Shown piece after piece: positions 36,201-49,462 of a DNA stretch of 64,000 nucleotides. Position 1 is the stretch's first letter. The number at the start of each line of letters is the position of its first letter. The position numbers and the translations under genes were made by a program. Location of the stretch: positions 8,447,001-8,511,000 of the forward strand of contig JAVTVJ010000040.1 in the NCBI GenBank assembly GCA_034509425.1, given 5' to 3'. The notes below the pieces were generated by a model. The model was not told where the DNA came from. It did no database searches and saw nothing but the letters and a program-made list of their open reading frames with translations. The DNA is from Eopsaltria australis. Lineage: Eukaryota > Chordata > Aves > Passeriformes > Petroicidae.

Positions 36201-39200
36201 GATGTGTAAGTCACGGACAAGCAAAATAATTTTCTGCCTATTTGTAGAATGATCTCTTTTAATTTGGCCACTGGTACAACTAATAAGTTCCTAAAAATCA
36301 TAAGCTTTGTGTGAAAAATATCACTTTGTACAAAATATTTCAATTTATGCGTGTTTTTCTGCCACCACAACTTATTTGCATGAGATAGGTTCATCCATGT
36401 TTCCATGAAAACAAATGGTAAACCTGCTGAATTTATTTATCAAGCTTTGCATAAAAACTGGATGCCATTTTCTGTTCAGCTATTCCCACTGGGTTTTCAC
36501 TGGTGGAAGTCAGAAAGTATAATTTCGGCCTTGGTGATGTGAATAGTGTGAATCTTAGTTTAATTGGACCAGAAGTTGACCCAAAGTGTACTGCTTATTA
36601 TCTTATATTCATTTTCATAGCAGCTATTTGGGATGTCACAAAGCAGAGACATGGGTAAAACAAACATCTAGAGGAGGTACGTTTCTAAGCCTCAAGACAA
36701 TGATTTATTTTCAATGACCTGTAGTAAGAGAAAATAAGTGGTGGAAAAACAGTGATGTTTGAAGGTATTTCACACCTTGGTGTTAGAAAGACCTGATGTT
36801 TTTATTGTGTAGTGGTGAAAATGAAAAGGAAAGTTAAAACTTTCTGATTTTTAGTGTAGTTGTAATGACTATCTACATACACCGCTTCCTGTACTAAATT
36901 TTGATCTGAACAATGTACAGGACACTGAATAATACAGGATCAAGGTTTCTCTTTCTATTTTGATTGCGAAAGTGTTGTCCGCTGTCACAGGAGAAGTGAA
37001 CTTCATCAGACGTGACTTGACTTTACATCTGTGCAGGAGGTTGTCCCTTGTAAAAGAGTAGAGTTGTGAATGAAACCTTTGTCTTCAGCTTCCTTGTAAT
37101 CCTGCAGTACAGTTGAGCATGTTAGCTCAGTTGGAATAATGTGCTGATTTTCTAAAGATGAAAAAAAAAAAAATTAAGCCCTTTCCTCATCTTAGGTTTC
37201 CAGTTCTGTACTTTCTTAGGTTTCACACTACCTGCATTGGTTTTAGCAACTCTGATTTCAGTCTGTCACCTTCCCTGGCTAAATATAAAAAATGATACGC
37301 TCCTCTCCTTGAAGGAGAATATTCAAGAAATGCAGTCCCGGTGAGGGTGCCGTTTTGTAGCAGCAGGGATTCTTTTTTCCTGTCATTTTCTTAATTCAGT
37401 CTCTGTTTCAAATCTTTATCAGCACTTGTCCTTTTAAGGAAACAGATTAAAATGTCTGTGGGTAAACAGAGGATTGATTTGGTGTGAATGTACAGCTTCT
37501 GTGCTTTTACAATATATACAGTTATGAACAGGGATACCACATGCTTTAATGTCCTTACAGACTCTTAACTGCTTTGCTTCCTTGCCTTTGTGCATGCTGA
37601 TTTTAGTTCTCCTTTCATCATATTAAGCATAAATTAAATGTATATTTGAAAAAATATATATTTTTTTTTTAGAACAAAGAGCATGTTGTATGAAATGCTA
37701 GATCATGTAGTCAGGGCTGGAGAGGGGTTATGCATTACAGTACTGTGGAGATATAGAAGGAAATGCTAAAGATACTTGGGTTAATAAAATGATAACAGTA
37801 TTCTGAAATATTACAGAATATATTGCAGTAGCTCAAATATATTGATGACTGTCTGACTGGGTTAGAGATAAAAGCAGTAGACATGCATTTGCTCTGCTTG
37901 CTCTCATTTAATTTCATCATAGTGAGTCACATAGGCATCAAGATTTATATGTGTCTGATAAGTAGTCAGGATAGAGAGTGCTAATGATGGTTGTAACGCT
38001 TTCCAGAATTCTATTTCTTCTGACTTTGGTTGACATTGTGACTCTAAATACTGCAGACTCTGTAAATTAGTAAGTGGAAGAGACGGGGGGACAACCCGCC
38101 TCAGAATTCACACCATATTAATCAATATTTAGTCATCCATAGGTTGATTTTTTAAATTCCCCCCTTCCCCCATGTCTGGACAGCAGAATGCATGGTGCTT
38201 CTCAGGGAATATTTATCAGATTGGAGTGTGCATTTATTGGAAGAAATTCAGGGAAAGTAAGTCATAAAACATGCTGAGGGCTTTTTGGTCTGGCGTTTTT
38301 GTTTTTGTGTTTCTGTTGGTTTTTTATTTTTATTTTGCAAGGAACGTATTTATCCTTCAATTAATAGAAAATCTTTTTCATCAGTGATCAGTGCAGAATG
38401 GAGAGACTTGGCTGAGTCTTACTGGTTCACATGGGACAACTGTCTCCAGCACAATCTGTTTCTGCTGATGGCCCTAGCACTGACATGACAGATGCTTGGA
38501 AAGCTGCTGTCCCTACTGCCGCTGTTGTTGACACCATTGCAAATTCTGAAGGGAAGGTTGCTATGAGTCTTACTCTGGTTGAAAAAGAAGACCCAAAGTT
38601 AAAAACAAGGTAGTCTTTTACAGCCTGATCCTGTGGGATCTCTCTTGCCATCAAGTGCTTTTGGATGGTCTTAACTGTAGGTATTGTGGTTTGAAGGTCT
38701 TCACCTCTTTAAATGACTATGGTGTTAATGGGAGAATTCGGAATATTGTGAAGTGTTTGCACATCTCTTACTGTCTTCATTTATATGACTTAGGTGTTTG
38801 CTGCCGTTGTAGCAGTGGTCCTTAGAGGAACTACTTTTCCAGGACATGAACAAAGACAGGAATGACAGTATTGCAGCTAGAAAAAACATGGGAAAAGATA
38901 GCTATGGGCAATTTCCACAGCTCTTAATAAGTAGCAAGAGCAAGTATAGCAGAGAAAATCAATAAAAGCCCCTTGTCTGCCTTCTTACCTCCACAGCCCT
39001 TTACTGAAACCCACAAGAAAAAAGATGCAGGAATAAAGCATTTATCTTCAATGTGCCTGTCTGTTAGGTACATCCTGTGGCTGACAGCAAGGCTCTTTTC
39101 CACTTTATCATTTCATGCTTGTTTTGGTGGAGAGGAGAGTCAGTTATTCTATTTAATTCTATCAGCTGTTAGAAAGTACTCTCTATTCTAGTGATATTTT

Positions 39201-40228
39201 CCTTTGAGCAGTTTAAATTCTTCTGAAATGGCACAGATGTTACTGAAGGCTGTTGTTGCTGTTTAGTGTATTAATGCCTACATTTTTCAGTCAGACTCAG
39301 GAAGAGGAATCAGTTGATTCTGGGGTGCTCTCCATGTACTTAATGGGAATATATCCCTCCTTTCTCCTATTTTTCATTATTTAACCACAGAAGATAGAGA
39401 AGAGAAATTGAGTTGGGTCTGGTAGCAAAGTTGTTAAGTGCCAAAGTGGGGAATGGATCCCAAACACAAATTTCGACTTAGGACTCTTGTTACCACACAT
39501 TCTTCTACAAAATTTTTTCCTATGAAGAAGGCTGCTTAGCCTGAAAAGCTGGACAAATACCTCTTGTAGTTAACAGAGAAGTAGGATGAAATCTCAAAAT
39601 AAAATCAAGTGTGGCTTTGTTCCACTTCTACTTTATACTTCTGCTTAAAACAGAATAGAGGCCATAAACCCTAAATTTTCTGGCTGTACTGTACCTCATC
39701 ATGGCTAATGAAATTTGAAACAAAGCAGGGTAACCGCCTTTCTGCAGCTCTTCATTAAGAAATCTAGTTTGATGGCTATTACCACAAAGAGAAGGATACA
39801 AAAATATACATTAGGCTTATAGGTATTTGAATAAAATAATTTTGAAGAAGAAACAGTATTTTGTCTTTTGCTCTATTACAACCAACTGGAACAATGTATG
39901 AAAAAAAAACAGCTAAACTTCTCATTTTAAACACTTTTCATGATGTGACATAGGACATTGTGCATATACTGTTCTTGACTTGGTCACTTCAGAGTGAGGA
40001 CCTATGAAGACAGACCCAGTGAAAAAGTATGTTATGTTCCCTAATGAGAGGATAGGAATTCAAAATTGACAGAAAGGTTTGGTGTATTCAGTGTCAGGAA
40101 TTCAAGCTGAAGAAGACAAGGCAAGCCTGAAAGAATAGTATACACATTCTCTGATATAATAATGAGAAGCTAGAACAGCTGAGTTAGCATGATGGTGAGT
40201 TACTGTGCTCATCTTCTAGGCAACTTAT
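30300..40228. other. Intron 3, third part: mostly unique AT-rich sequence
   Basis: It holds A or T runs near 30472-30487, 33234-33249 and 33875-33888, and a TTTTG tract at 32903-32925. A possible old repeat relic is at about 32825-32872. A more GC-rich patch at 32590-32780 is not identified. The frames at 38431-38613 (+) and 38427-38654 (-) overlap each other and match nothing I recognise. Confidence 0.6.
32825..32872. repeat. Possible ancient repeat relic
   Basis: TGACCTTGCCCCTTTGAAAT followed by GACTGGGAG resembles a common diverged repeat usually reading 'TCCTGCTCCCATTGAAGTCAATGGGAG'. Short and degenerate. Confidence 0.3.
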
Positions 40229-40418
40229 CTGTTGCCCAGAGAACCTGTGGATTCCCCATCCCTGGAAGTGTTCAAGACCAGGCTGTGTGGGGCCCTGAGC
40301 AACCTGGTCTAGTGGAAGGTGTCCCTGCCCCTGGTGGGGGCTGGGGATGGGAGTTTGGTCCTAGATGATCTTTAAGGCCCCTTCCAACCCAAACCATTCT
40401 ATAATTCCATTATTCTTT
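40229..40418 (+). mobile_element. CR1 LINE fragment, 3' end
   Basis: The segment reads in CR1 3'-end order: TTGCCCAGAGAACCTGTGGA, CCCCATCCCTGGAAGTGTTC, GAGCAACCTGGTCTAGTGGA, TAGATGATCTTTAAGG, then CCTTCCAACCCAAACCATTC. It ends in the degenerate ATTCTATR-type octamers that terminate CR1 elements. It is 5'-truncated to under 200 bp, as most avian CR1 copies are, with small internal changes around 40331-40355. Only noncoding 3' sequence remains. CR1 is the dominant interspersed element in birds. Confidence 0.9.
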
Positions 40419-43400
40419 CAAGAAAAAAGTACTTCAAGGGAATATTTGTTCAAGTTCATTGAAATGTAAAATAATTTTATTTAAAGAAATTGAGAATAAA
40501 GAAAATGACTACAACTTTAATCTGCTTTTAAAGCAAAAAGAAAATTAAGGAGATAATGCAGATGTATGGATTGCCAAATGTTATGTTATTCTTCTACACA
40601 GAAAAATTGCCTTTTCCCACTCCACTGACATATTTAAGCATGGCTACAGCCTTAATAAAGTAAACCTAAGCCCTACACAATTAAGGTAACTCTACAGAAA
40701 ATTAGGAACTAAAAGCAGCAAAAGTTTGCATCGCCTGTTTGACCTTCATGAGAACAGCAGTGCAATCAATCTTTCAAGTTTAACAGAAGGGGTATAAAAT
40801 TTGAGGAGGAGACATAAATTTTGCTGCATATGCAAAGAGCTGCATGTAAATGGGCTATATACCTGTCGAATCTTTAGCTGAATAGTACAGACTGAGATAA
40901 TACCACAAGTCAATCCCTTCCTCAAGTTTTGTGTTATTGGATTTGATTTACTAGTAAACCCACATAAACCCTACCTAATCTTCTTGCATTCTGGGTCTGT
41001 CTGAGGTTTTCCTTTGTCCCCTGTTCTCTCCTGATTTTCTCATCTGAAAGAGCTGCTTTATGTGGAAACTACTCATCTACCAGTATGACTTGGCATTTGC
41101 TGAATTTGTAAGATTGCAATATATTTTTGATTTTTTGGGGTCTGTATTGATTTTTTTTTTTTTTTAAGCAGGTCAGTGCAAACAAACTCTTTTATTGCTA
41201 CATAAAATCTCAAGTCTGGCAGCCTGTTACAAATACTACAAAGAAAAAGGAGTATTTTATTTCTATATGCAGTGGATGTAAATAAAAGGACCATGTGCTT
41301 GTGCAGTGTCAGGAATAATTTATACTAAGTTTTAGGACAATTACTATGCGATTGATTAGACTGTGGGCCTTGCTGCTAAAGGATGTTGTAGAAACATAAT
41401 CACAGAAAAGGTCAAGTATCTGTATTTCTAAATTGTACAGCAGAAGCCCTTAGTTCTGCAAACCAGTTGCAGCTGACGGAAAATTTTATAGCAGCTTCAC
41501 TGCAAACACAAAGCAGATGCTGTAAGTGAATTCAGTTAAAAAAAAAGAAAGAAAAAGAAAAAGCAATCAGTACAGCAACCCTAGCAATACCTATTTTCAC
41601 ATTAAATTCCATTTCTTTTTCACAAGCTCCCATTATCAGACTTTGATGAAACAGTTTTTTTTTGACTGCTAATCCACAATACGTGCTATGTTCAGGAGTG
41701 AAGGAGGATGAGTGAAAATCCAGCACAAAGTATGGGCTGTTTGAAATCTCTGATACTACTGGAAAAACAGAAGTGCAGAGCACAGATTGGAGGATATATT
41801 GGCTTAAGTCCATCCAAAGGTTCTTGTTGGGAATGTTACTGGTTGAAAACCAGTATGCCTGCAGTGCTGATGTACATTTGGGCTCATCCTTGCGAATATG
41901 TCCAGTAAAGTCACTCTTACAACAAATGTGTTTGCACACATAGTCAAAACCTCTCACTGCATTTGAAGCAGATTCCAGTGAACTTTGCATTCCTTTTACA
42001 TCTTATTACTCCTTATTCTGAATGATGGTTCGTTTTCACAAAGTTCCCAGTAATTATCACGTGTCTTAAAAGCTGTGACTTAAATGCAGATTGGAGTTTC
42101 AACCACTTATGGACTTATAGGATGCAGAAACCAAAAGGGTACAGAAATGCACAAAGGTGCTTTATTAATTCAACATGAGAATTGGTGGCTGGGCAAAAGG
42201 GGTTGGCACACTTTGTAGTGCAGGAAGTAGCGTGTTTATCAGGGATTCCCAGATCCCTTAGAAAAGTCCATAATAAATAATTGTTGTAGCTTCATACATA
42301 TATTGGCAAAAAGCCTAATAAATGGCTTTTGCATCTGCTATTTCAATGATGTCATAGGTTAGTTTTTTCCAAAGAAAGAAGAAAGATGAAACATGGAAAG
42401 AAAAATAGAGGGTTTGTTGATTTCTCTTCATAATAAATGTGTACCTGATAAAGTCTTTAACAGTGAAACTTTCTGCAATCACTAATAACTGAGTGTGTCA
42501 CTTGTTCTTTGGTTCACTCAAACTATTTTCTACTCATACCATTCATCTTTGGCTGCATGATAAGCCAGTAGAGAGGGTTGTATCACTGAAATGTGAATGC
42601 TCATGAAGTATGCACATGTGTACACACATGCCCACAAATTAAGATTCTTCAAATGTGTGCCCTATCTGTACTGCTGCTGTAATGCAGGAAATTGCCAGCA
42701 AGTGTTTGTATTCATATCAAATTAATTTTCATCACCATCCACATAAATGTCATAATAGCCTAATACAGTCATAAACAACTTGGCTGCACCAGTATTTTAT
42801 TTTGAATTTAGAGAACTAGTTACAGTACACCAGTTCTTTACTCAAAAGCTCAAATATGCCAGCCTCAGCTTGATATCTCGTTCCCTGTAGGCATACATTA
42901 CTCGTTTCAGCTCAGTCACCAAGATTTTGTGTGACAAGCTATAAAAAGCTCTACAACATTATGTGTATGGGTCTAGTTGGATCCAGCTATTATTGAAGAA
43001 TTTTGGACAATCCACTGTTCTAATTTCTCATCACTATCCAGCCTCATAGGAGGCTAGATGAACTTCATGCATATGAAAAACAGGAGATATTTTATGAGGC
43101 TATGCAGCTGGGTGCCATTTGAGGATTACTGATAATTCTTATGACTGGATACTTTATGTTGGCATGCCAGGACAAGTAAGTGAGAGAAGGATTTATTTGA
43201 AGCTGTCGCCTGGAGAGCAGTTCCACTGACCGTTTGCAAGAGGCTTGGGTTGGGTTTGTAAACATTGTTTGTCTGGTCTTGTTTGAGGTGGTGTATAGTG
43301 TGCAGTATGTAGGTTGACAGATGTGATACAGGAGTCACAAAAGACCCATATTCTTTTGGACCATTAGCTGAGAGCCTGGCAGGATAGCCTTTGGCAACTG

Positions 43401-46400
43401 GGAACTTGGTTCTGGATCTCTATAGACTTTAGTGAGAACTGAGCTGCCCATTACACGTATAAAGCACTAACTGAAATTTAGGTGGTGTAAAATCTTGGGA
43501 GACATCACATCCCTAATGTTTATTCTGTGGCCTGTTGTCAACTGGGCAGTGGAGATCAAGGGATTAATTTGTATGACTTCTCTAAAAATATTCATGCTCT
43601 GTATCATATTTTTGCAGTTTCTGTTGATGTTTCCCTTCCAACAACTCTTTTTTTCCTGCAGAAGCCCTCCAGGCAGACTCAGGATACCCAGGTCTCAGTC
43701 TGACTTTGTATTTCAATCCAGTGTCAGAGCTGGCCAACCTTTTTCCTTTGTGTAGCTTTCCTGTCACTGTCTCAGAGGAGACCCATTTGAGATCAGTGGG
43801 TCTGCTGGACTGGTGTGCTTGCTGGTGATAAGGAGGAAGGTTGTGTAATGGAAATATGTCTGGTTGAGTGATTAGGAAAAGTTGGGAAGGGGAGGAACTG
43901 AGCACCCTGCATGAGGACTGCATGGCTGTTTTTTTTCTCATTGCTCAGCCCTATTCCTTAGTTCCAAGTGGATCTCTACAGCCATTCTATTCTCTGAATT
44001 TGTTCCATCTTTGTTTTTCTTATAAAATTAACTTCAGTTAAAGTTTACTAATATCTTTTATAATTAATAAAAAAAAACCCTCTATTTAAATATTTAATGC
44101 AGAAAATTGCAAGACTGGAGAAGGAGAGCCATACTAGGGAACCAGTATGCTTTAGGATAGCATACCAGAAATGAAGATGGAAATGCATCAGAGGCCAGGG
44201 AGATACCAGGGAATGCTTTTTATCAGTGACAGTATCTGCTGTCCCCTGGGCCATTGTCATGACTTTCACGCCTTTGTGGGATATGTTTTATTTCTTACTT
44301 GGCAGTCCATCCTTTTGATAATGAATGAATGATTTTTGAATAGAGCTGCCTAATTAAAAGCCCTAAATTCCATCTTAAGTGGAAAACTGAGTTTTGCCAT
44401 GGGCTATGAGGGCACTTCCCTAACATGGACAGTTTCTATTGGGAGCTGCAAACGTGTTAGGCGAGGATGAACTGGGCCTCCTTGTCTATAACTGAGCTTT
44501 ATAAAAATTTGCTTTTACTCTCATTTCACTACATAAATCAGCTTTTATTTTCTTTATTTTTCTGTTTTTGTTTTGTTTGTTTGCTTGCTCCCTTCATTGT
44601 TTTTCTTTCAGTATCTCTTGCTGTTGTTTCAAAGAATTGTACAGTTTCTTGAGCACTGAGGAACCAAATTTGTCTTTCTAACAAACTACACAGAGATGTT
44701 TGAAGAATTACTTGCACAAAAAATCATTTGATATACAAATTGTTCACTATGAGGATGCTGAGTCACTTCTACGTCTATTAGATATTTTAAGTAGTGATTT
44801 GTCATACAAGGCCAACAATTAAAGCTTCTCTAAATAAAGAATTCATGTTTTCCCCTCATGATGGTGTCACTAGCAAGGAGAATAGAGCAATAGGAGGGAA
44901 CAGTTTGTCCTGAGGACTTGATGTTCACACTAAATAAATTTCAGGAGGGTGTTATTTGTGGTAGGTCTAGTCTGATCCAATTGTAGTTGGAATATGTAAG
45001 TTTCACTCTTGGAGTACATCTTCTGGTTCTTTTCCTCTGAAAACAAACCTGCTTACTTGCTCTGAGATTATGTGATGGGAACCAAAGCATAGTAAGCATG
45101 GATGACTGGGAAATCCCTTCAAAAGTGTACTGTGCACCCAAACAAAAATGTGAAAGTGGATGCATTAGTGTTGTATTAGCATTCTTTCTATTCCTTTTCA
45201 GTTTTCACAAGTTGAAACCCAAGACACAAATAAACAATTATAATAACAAAACACCAAAAATAGAAATTCTAAGTTTCTAAACCCTTAAAGGTTTTATAAA
45301 TACTTTGGAATATCGGTATCCTTGAAAACATACCTGACAGCTGGGCAGATGCAGTGGAGATGGTTCATGTATCTATACTACAGTCTTTGCTATGAAATAT
45401 CAGTGGTCTCAGTGGAGCTTTGATCTTCCTTGTTTGCCTTGTCTTTATTGCATGATTCAGGTCATCCATTGTCCAAGACACCTATTACTTCAGTGGGTTT
45501 GGTTCAAGCCCTCAGGGCTGTAATTACTCAGCTGACTAATGCCAGTAAATTTTTGGAAATTTGCAGAGAACTATGATTTCACAGTTCTAGAATACCTGGG
45601 CCTTGCATGTGCAGAGAGCTGTTCTCTTAGGGGGTTTAAAGGATTAAATGTAATAGTAGTGTATACTGACACTGAAAGTGTGATAATATTAGTTAGCTTG
45701 ATTACGTGGCAGCAGCAGCTTGGAAGCGCACGGCATTTTCAGTGAAAAAATCTTTTGTCTGGTTAGATGAATATCCTCTTGTCTTCTTTAACAAAAATAA
45801 GTTCATGTTTTGAGATTGCATCGTGCTGGTTCCATAAAGCTTCCTTGGTTATCTAACTCCTTTGTTTTGCAGTGGTATTTAATCACTTGCAGTATCATAC
45901 ACTCTTCAGCCATGCACATTATCCCTTAATTATATACGACTAAGCCCCTCTTGACTATAAGACATGTTGTTTGTTCAAACACACTTACAAATCCATTTTC
46001 TTATCAGTTCTTTGCTGAACATTTACACAACGGGGTAGTGTTTAAATATGAAAATAAACCTTTTACAAAAAAATTGTTTGACCCACCCACCTGGCCTCCA
46101 TCTGTGATTGTTCTGTCTCTGCAATCTGTTGTCTGCTTTTCCTCAGCGTGTTCTTTATCTTTTTGGATGGCTGCTATCTTTGAGCGACTTTATTGCCCCT
46201 CCCTATTTTCTCTGTGCTTAGTAGAAAGTGACATTTTCAAATCATAAGGATCAGCCAGGCAGATTTGATACGCTCTCTGCTATAAGACACACTTCTGTTC
46301 AGAGTATGCAATTAGTAAAGACAACTTCATTTCACAGTATCACAGCTCATGCTGTACTATTTGGAATTAAAGCATTGCGTGAATCCGAGTTTTATCATAA

Positions 46401-49002
46401 AAACTGGTACAGATAAATCTGTCAGAATTAGCAATGTTTTTTCTTACCACATGCTCACTGAAACCCAGAGGTTTCTTTATGTTTTGTTCCAGTTCAGTTT
46501 CATGTCAGTGAATTACTGTAGTAATGCTTTCCCTTTATATTTTTTTTTTCATTAAAGGGGAGTTGTGTGTTTGTAATCTCTTAATAAACTGACACTCTAA
46601 TCTTCAGATAAAGAGGTTAAATCCATTTTTATTTTGAAGGATTATAGTTAAATTCTTACAAAGACAGTTAAATTTTCAGTCTATGCACTGATAAAATTTT
46701 TATTGTTTTCTGTGAACCTGGAAGAGAATCCTTTCTTAAAGAAATTAGAGTGTATTTTTTGTTTCCTTTCTGGCAGCATTTCTGTTTTTTCCCATTCCAA
46801 GCCAAATGTAACTGTGGAGAACAGTTGCTTTTTTTGTATTAAAGGTCCTTCAGAACACCACAATGGATTCAAAGGCATGAGCATATTTTTTCTGAGTAAG
46901 TAGGACAATCAGCATTTAATGTAAAAATATCTGAGACCAGGATATGCAAGTAAAGTTATTTTTAGATTCTACAGCACTGTTGTGCTGAAGTGGAGTAATT
47001 TCTCTCTTGTGGGTTCTTAGAAGTTGGTCTTTTGTTTGGATGGATTTGCCTGCTGTATAATGATGGCCTTGAGGAATGTGTTACAGAAACCTGTGAAAAA
47101 TTTCTTCTGGATTGAGGCCTGGAATGGTAATAGTAGGTCATTGTCCAAAGGAAACAAAAATGTGTTATTAAGTTATTTTAACTTCATTTCAATTGGAAAG
47201 CTTATAGAGATGCCTGCTTCTATTCTATTTCACAAGAAAGCCCTCCAGATTTATTTCTTGCCAGCCAATTATTAAGCACCATTACAATTAAATTAAATTA
47301 AACATCCACAACGAGTTGATTGTCTTAGAGCTTCAGGAAGAAACAGAACAGATCCATTTGCAGCACTTGCTTTACAGAGAACTTTTTCCTTAAACCATGA
47401 GATCTTAGAGAGATCTGAAACTCCCCAAAAAGACCACCATTATTTCACAGGGCCCAAAATGATTTCTTGAAAAGATTTCAGATTATCTGAGGCTTTCATA
47501 GGAAACTCTTCCATTATATTTGTATCTGGAGAGTTGTAGGACAGGATTTTTGGGGTTTTAGGAGGGAATCATCTGTGTGAAGAGGGAGTCTGACATAAAG
47601 ATAGAATGATTAAGCTTATTGCTGTTCTCTCTACAGAAGTGCAAGAAGCTATTCAGGTTATATTTTTACTAACTTTACATTTTATCAATCATTATTAATG
47701 CATTGATTAAACATTGTTGCTGAAAGCATTTTTTTGCTGCTTTTCCACTTTCTGCTCCATTTTGCAGCCCTCTGCCCCTGTGTTAGTGCCTTCACAGACA
47801 CTTAATGGCTGTAAACTGGATTGAGGAACCAATAAAACAGCACAAAAGTTAGTTTTACAGTAATATGTCATAAGGTTTTGTACATAAGGCTTTAGTGACA
47901 TAAGAATTATCTTTCCCATATAATAAATCTTTATGTTTTGCAGAAGTAGGTTGCTGTTGGGGAACTCCTTTGTCAGCATAGGTGTGTCTACATTGTATTT
48001 TGGACATCAGCATTGAGCATATGAACAAAACAGACTGACTGAGTGTTCAGGCTTTTAGAGGCAAGTGTTAGGTGAACTTCATGGCATCCTGGGAAGGAAA
48101 ACTTGGCCTGGTATTCTCCAGCTGGCTTGAGCTAACACTGTCCCACCGGTATCTGCCCATGGATGGGGTCAGGCAGGCAGGAAAGTATGGATTCTCTTGG
48201 AAGGTTGCAGAGGGGCAGATCCAGTCTGTAGACAGCCTGAGAAATACCTGCCTGCAGCATCTGCAGTTCCTGGGGAAACATAGACCATCTGCCCCCTGCA
48301 GCCACTGGACTTGTCCATTGCGGAACAGCTCTGAAGGATAAGAGGCAAGCTGGAAATCTTGATATTTCACACTTGGATCTCCTTGAGTGGTAGATGTACC
48401 TGACATATTTCAATGACAGACCAAAACTTACCCCTGTTTCTATTATTACTCTGATGGTAATTGAGAAGCAGCTCTGTCAGAAAAGCTATCATTGCCTCTT
48501 TCCTTCACCAGTTCGTGTTTCTTCTCCTGGAAGTTTCTCAGTGCTGCTCCTAGGAATGGAGAATAGGGGCAGCCAGGGAGTGAGAGTGTTTTTCAGATAT
48601 TTCTAAGCTGTTTTTGTAAGATTTGGTGTAAAAATGCAGTGACTCTCTGATTAGAAGGTTCTGACAGCTGTACTGGCAAGACTGTGGATGTTCATTTGGC
48701 AAGGGAAATGAGAGCCTTTGGGGGGCTTACTAGGCATTAGAGATGCTCATGTCAGGGGACGTGTTCACTGCTCTGTATAAAAGGTTGTCATATTGTAGTT
48801 GTGTTGGAGTGGTGCTGTGTAATAAGGTTGCTATTTAGAGTGTGACCATCTCTCTTTGTTTGTTTGATTTGAGGTAATGAGGCTAAAAGATTCTAAAATA
48901 ATGGAGTTTCTTAAGAAAATCAATAAGAGAGTGAAAAAAACCCAGTCCTACCTAGTATTCAGTACTTTTGGATTCCACCATACATTTTTACCTTTATTAT
49001 CC
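40419..49002. other. Intron 3, fourth part: unique sequence between CR1 copies
   Basis: Contents are AT-rich unique DNA with T or A runs near 41150-41166 and 41537-41560. A weak relic resembling an old repeat lies at about 45488-45530 (CTTCAGTGGGTTTGGTTCAA). The 152-codon frame at 41532-41990 (-) ends in a simple A/T tract and has no recognisable domain. Overlapping frames at 48068-48413 are likewise unidentified. Confidence 0.6.
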
Positions 49003-49462
49003 TAGAATCATATAATTCTTTACGTTGGAAAAGACCCTTGAGATTATCAACTCTAACTGGTACCCCAGTACAGCTAAATCTCCCATTTAACCATGTCCCT
49101 AAATGGCACACCTACACATCTTTTAAATGCCTCTGGGGGGGGGGGGGGGGTGACTCAACCACTTCCCATAGCCAAACTAAACCTCCTTTGGCACACCTGG
49201 AGGCCATTTCCTCTTGTCCTGTTGATTGTTATTTAGGAGAAGAGGCTGACTCCTACGTCCTTTAGGCAGCTGTAGAGAGTGATAAGGTCTTCCCTGAATC
49301 TCCTTTTCTCCAGCCTAAACAGCTGCAGTTCCCTCAGCTGCTTCTTAAAAGATTTGTGCTCCAGACCTTTCACAAGCTCTGTTGATTTTCTCTGGACCTG
49401 ATTCCACACCTCAGTGTTCTCCTATTAGTGAGGGACCCAGAACTGAACATAGTACTAGAGGT
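49003..49462 (-). mobile_element. CR1 LINE fragment, reverse orientation
   Basis: Read on the + strand this is the reverse complement of a CR1 3' region. It starts TAGAATCATATAATTCTTTA, GTTGGAAAAGACCCTTGAGA, and continues through TTTCCTCTTGTCCT, GGAGAAGAGGCTGACTCC, TTCCCTCAGCTGCT and TTGTGCTCCAGACC to AACTGAACATAGTACTAGAG. Between ACTTCCCATA and CAAACTAAACCTCC roughly 70 bp of the usual consensus is missing. A 16-nt G run at 49135-49150 replaces the usual short G stretch. About 460 bp remain, with no intact reverse-transcriptase frame. Confidence 0.92.
49135..49150. repeat. Poly-G run, 16 nt, inside the CR1 copy
   Basis: Sixteen consecutive G residues lie where CR1 normally has a short GGGATGG-type sequence. 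It may be a replication-slippage expansion or a sequencing artefact, and it is likely polymorphic. Confidence 0.8.

Noticed and set aside
38427..38654. Open frames on both strands, one reading as plausible protein
   Set aside because: Short, overlapping, without recognised family or splice sites; could be chance.
41532..41990. 152-codon minus-strand frame
   Set aside because: Runs into an A/T simple tract at its C-terminus (poly-Phe), no domain, no promoter; likely chance.
48068..48413. Three overlapping frames on both strands near 48.2 kb
   Set aside because: No recognisable protein; locally more GC-rich sequence lowers stop frequency.
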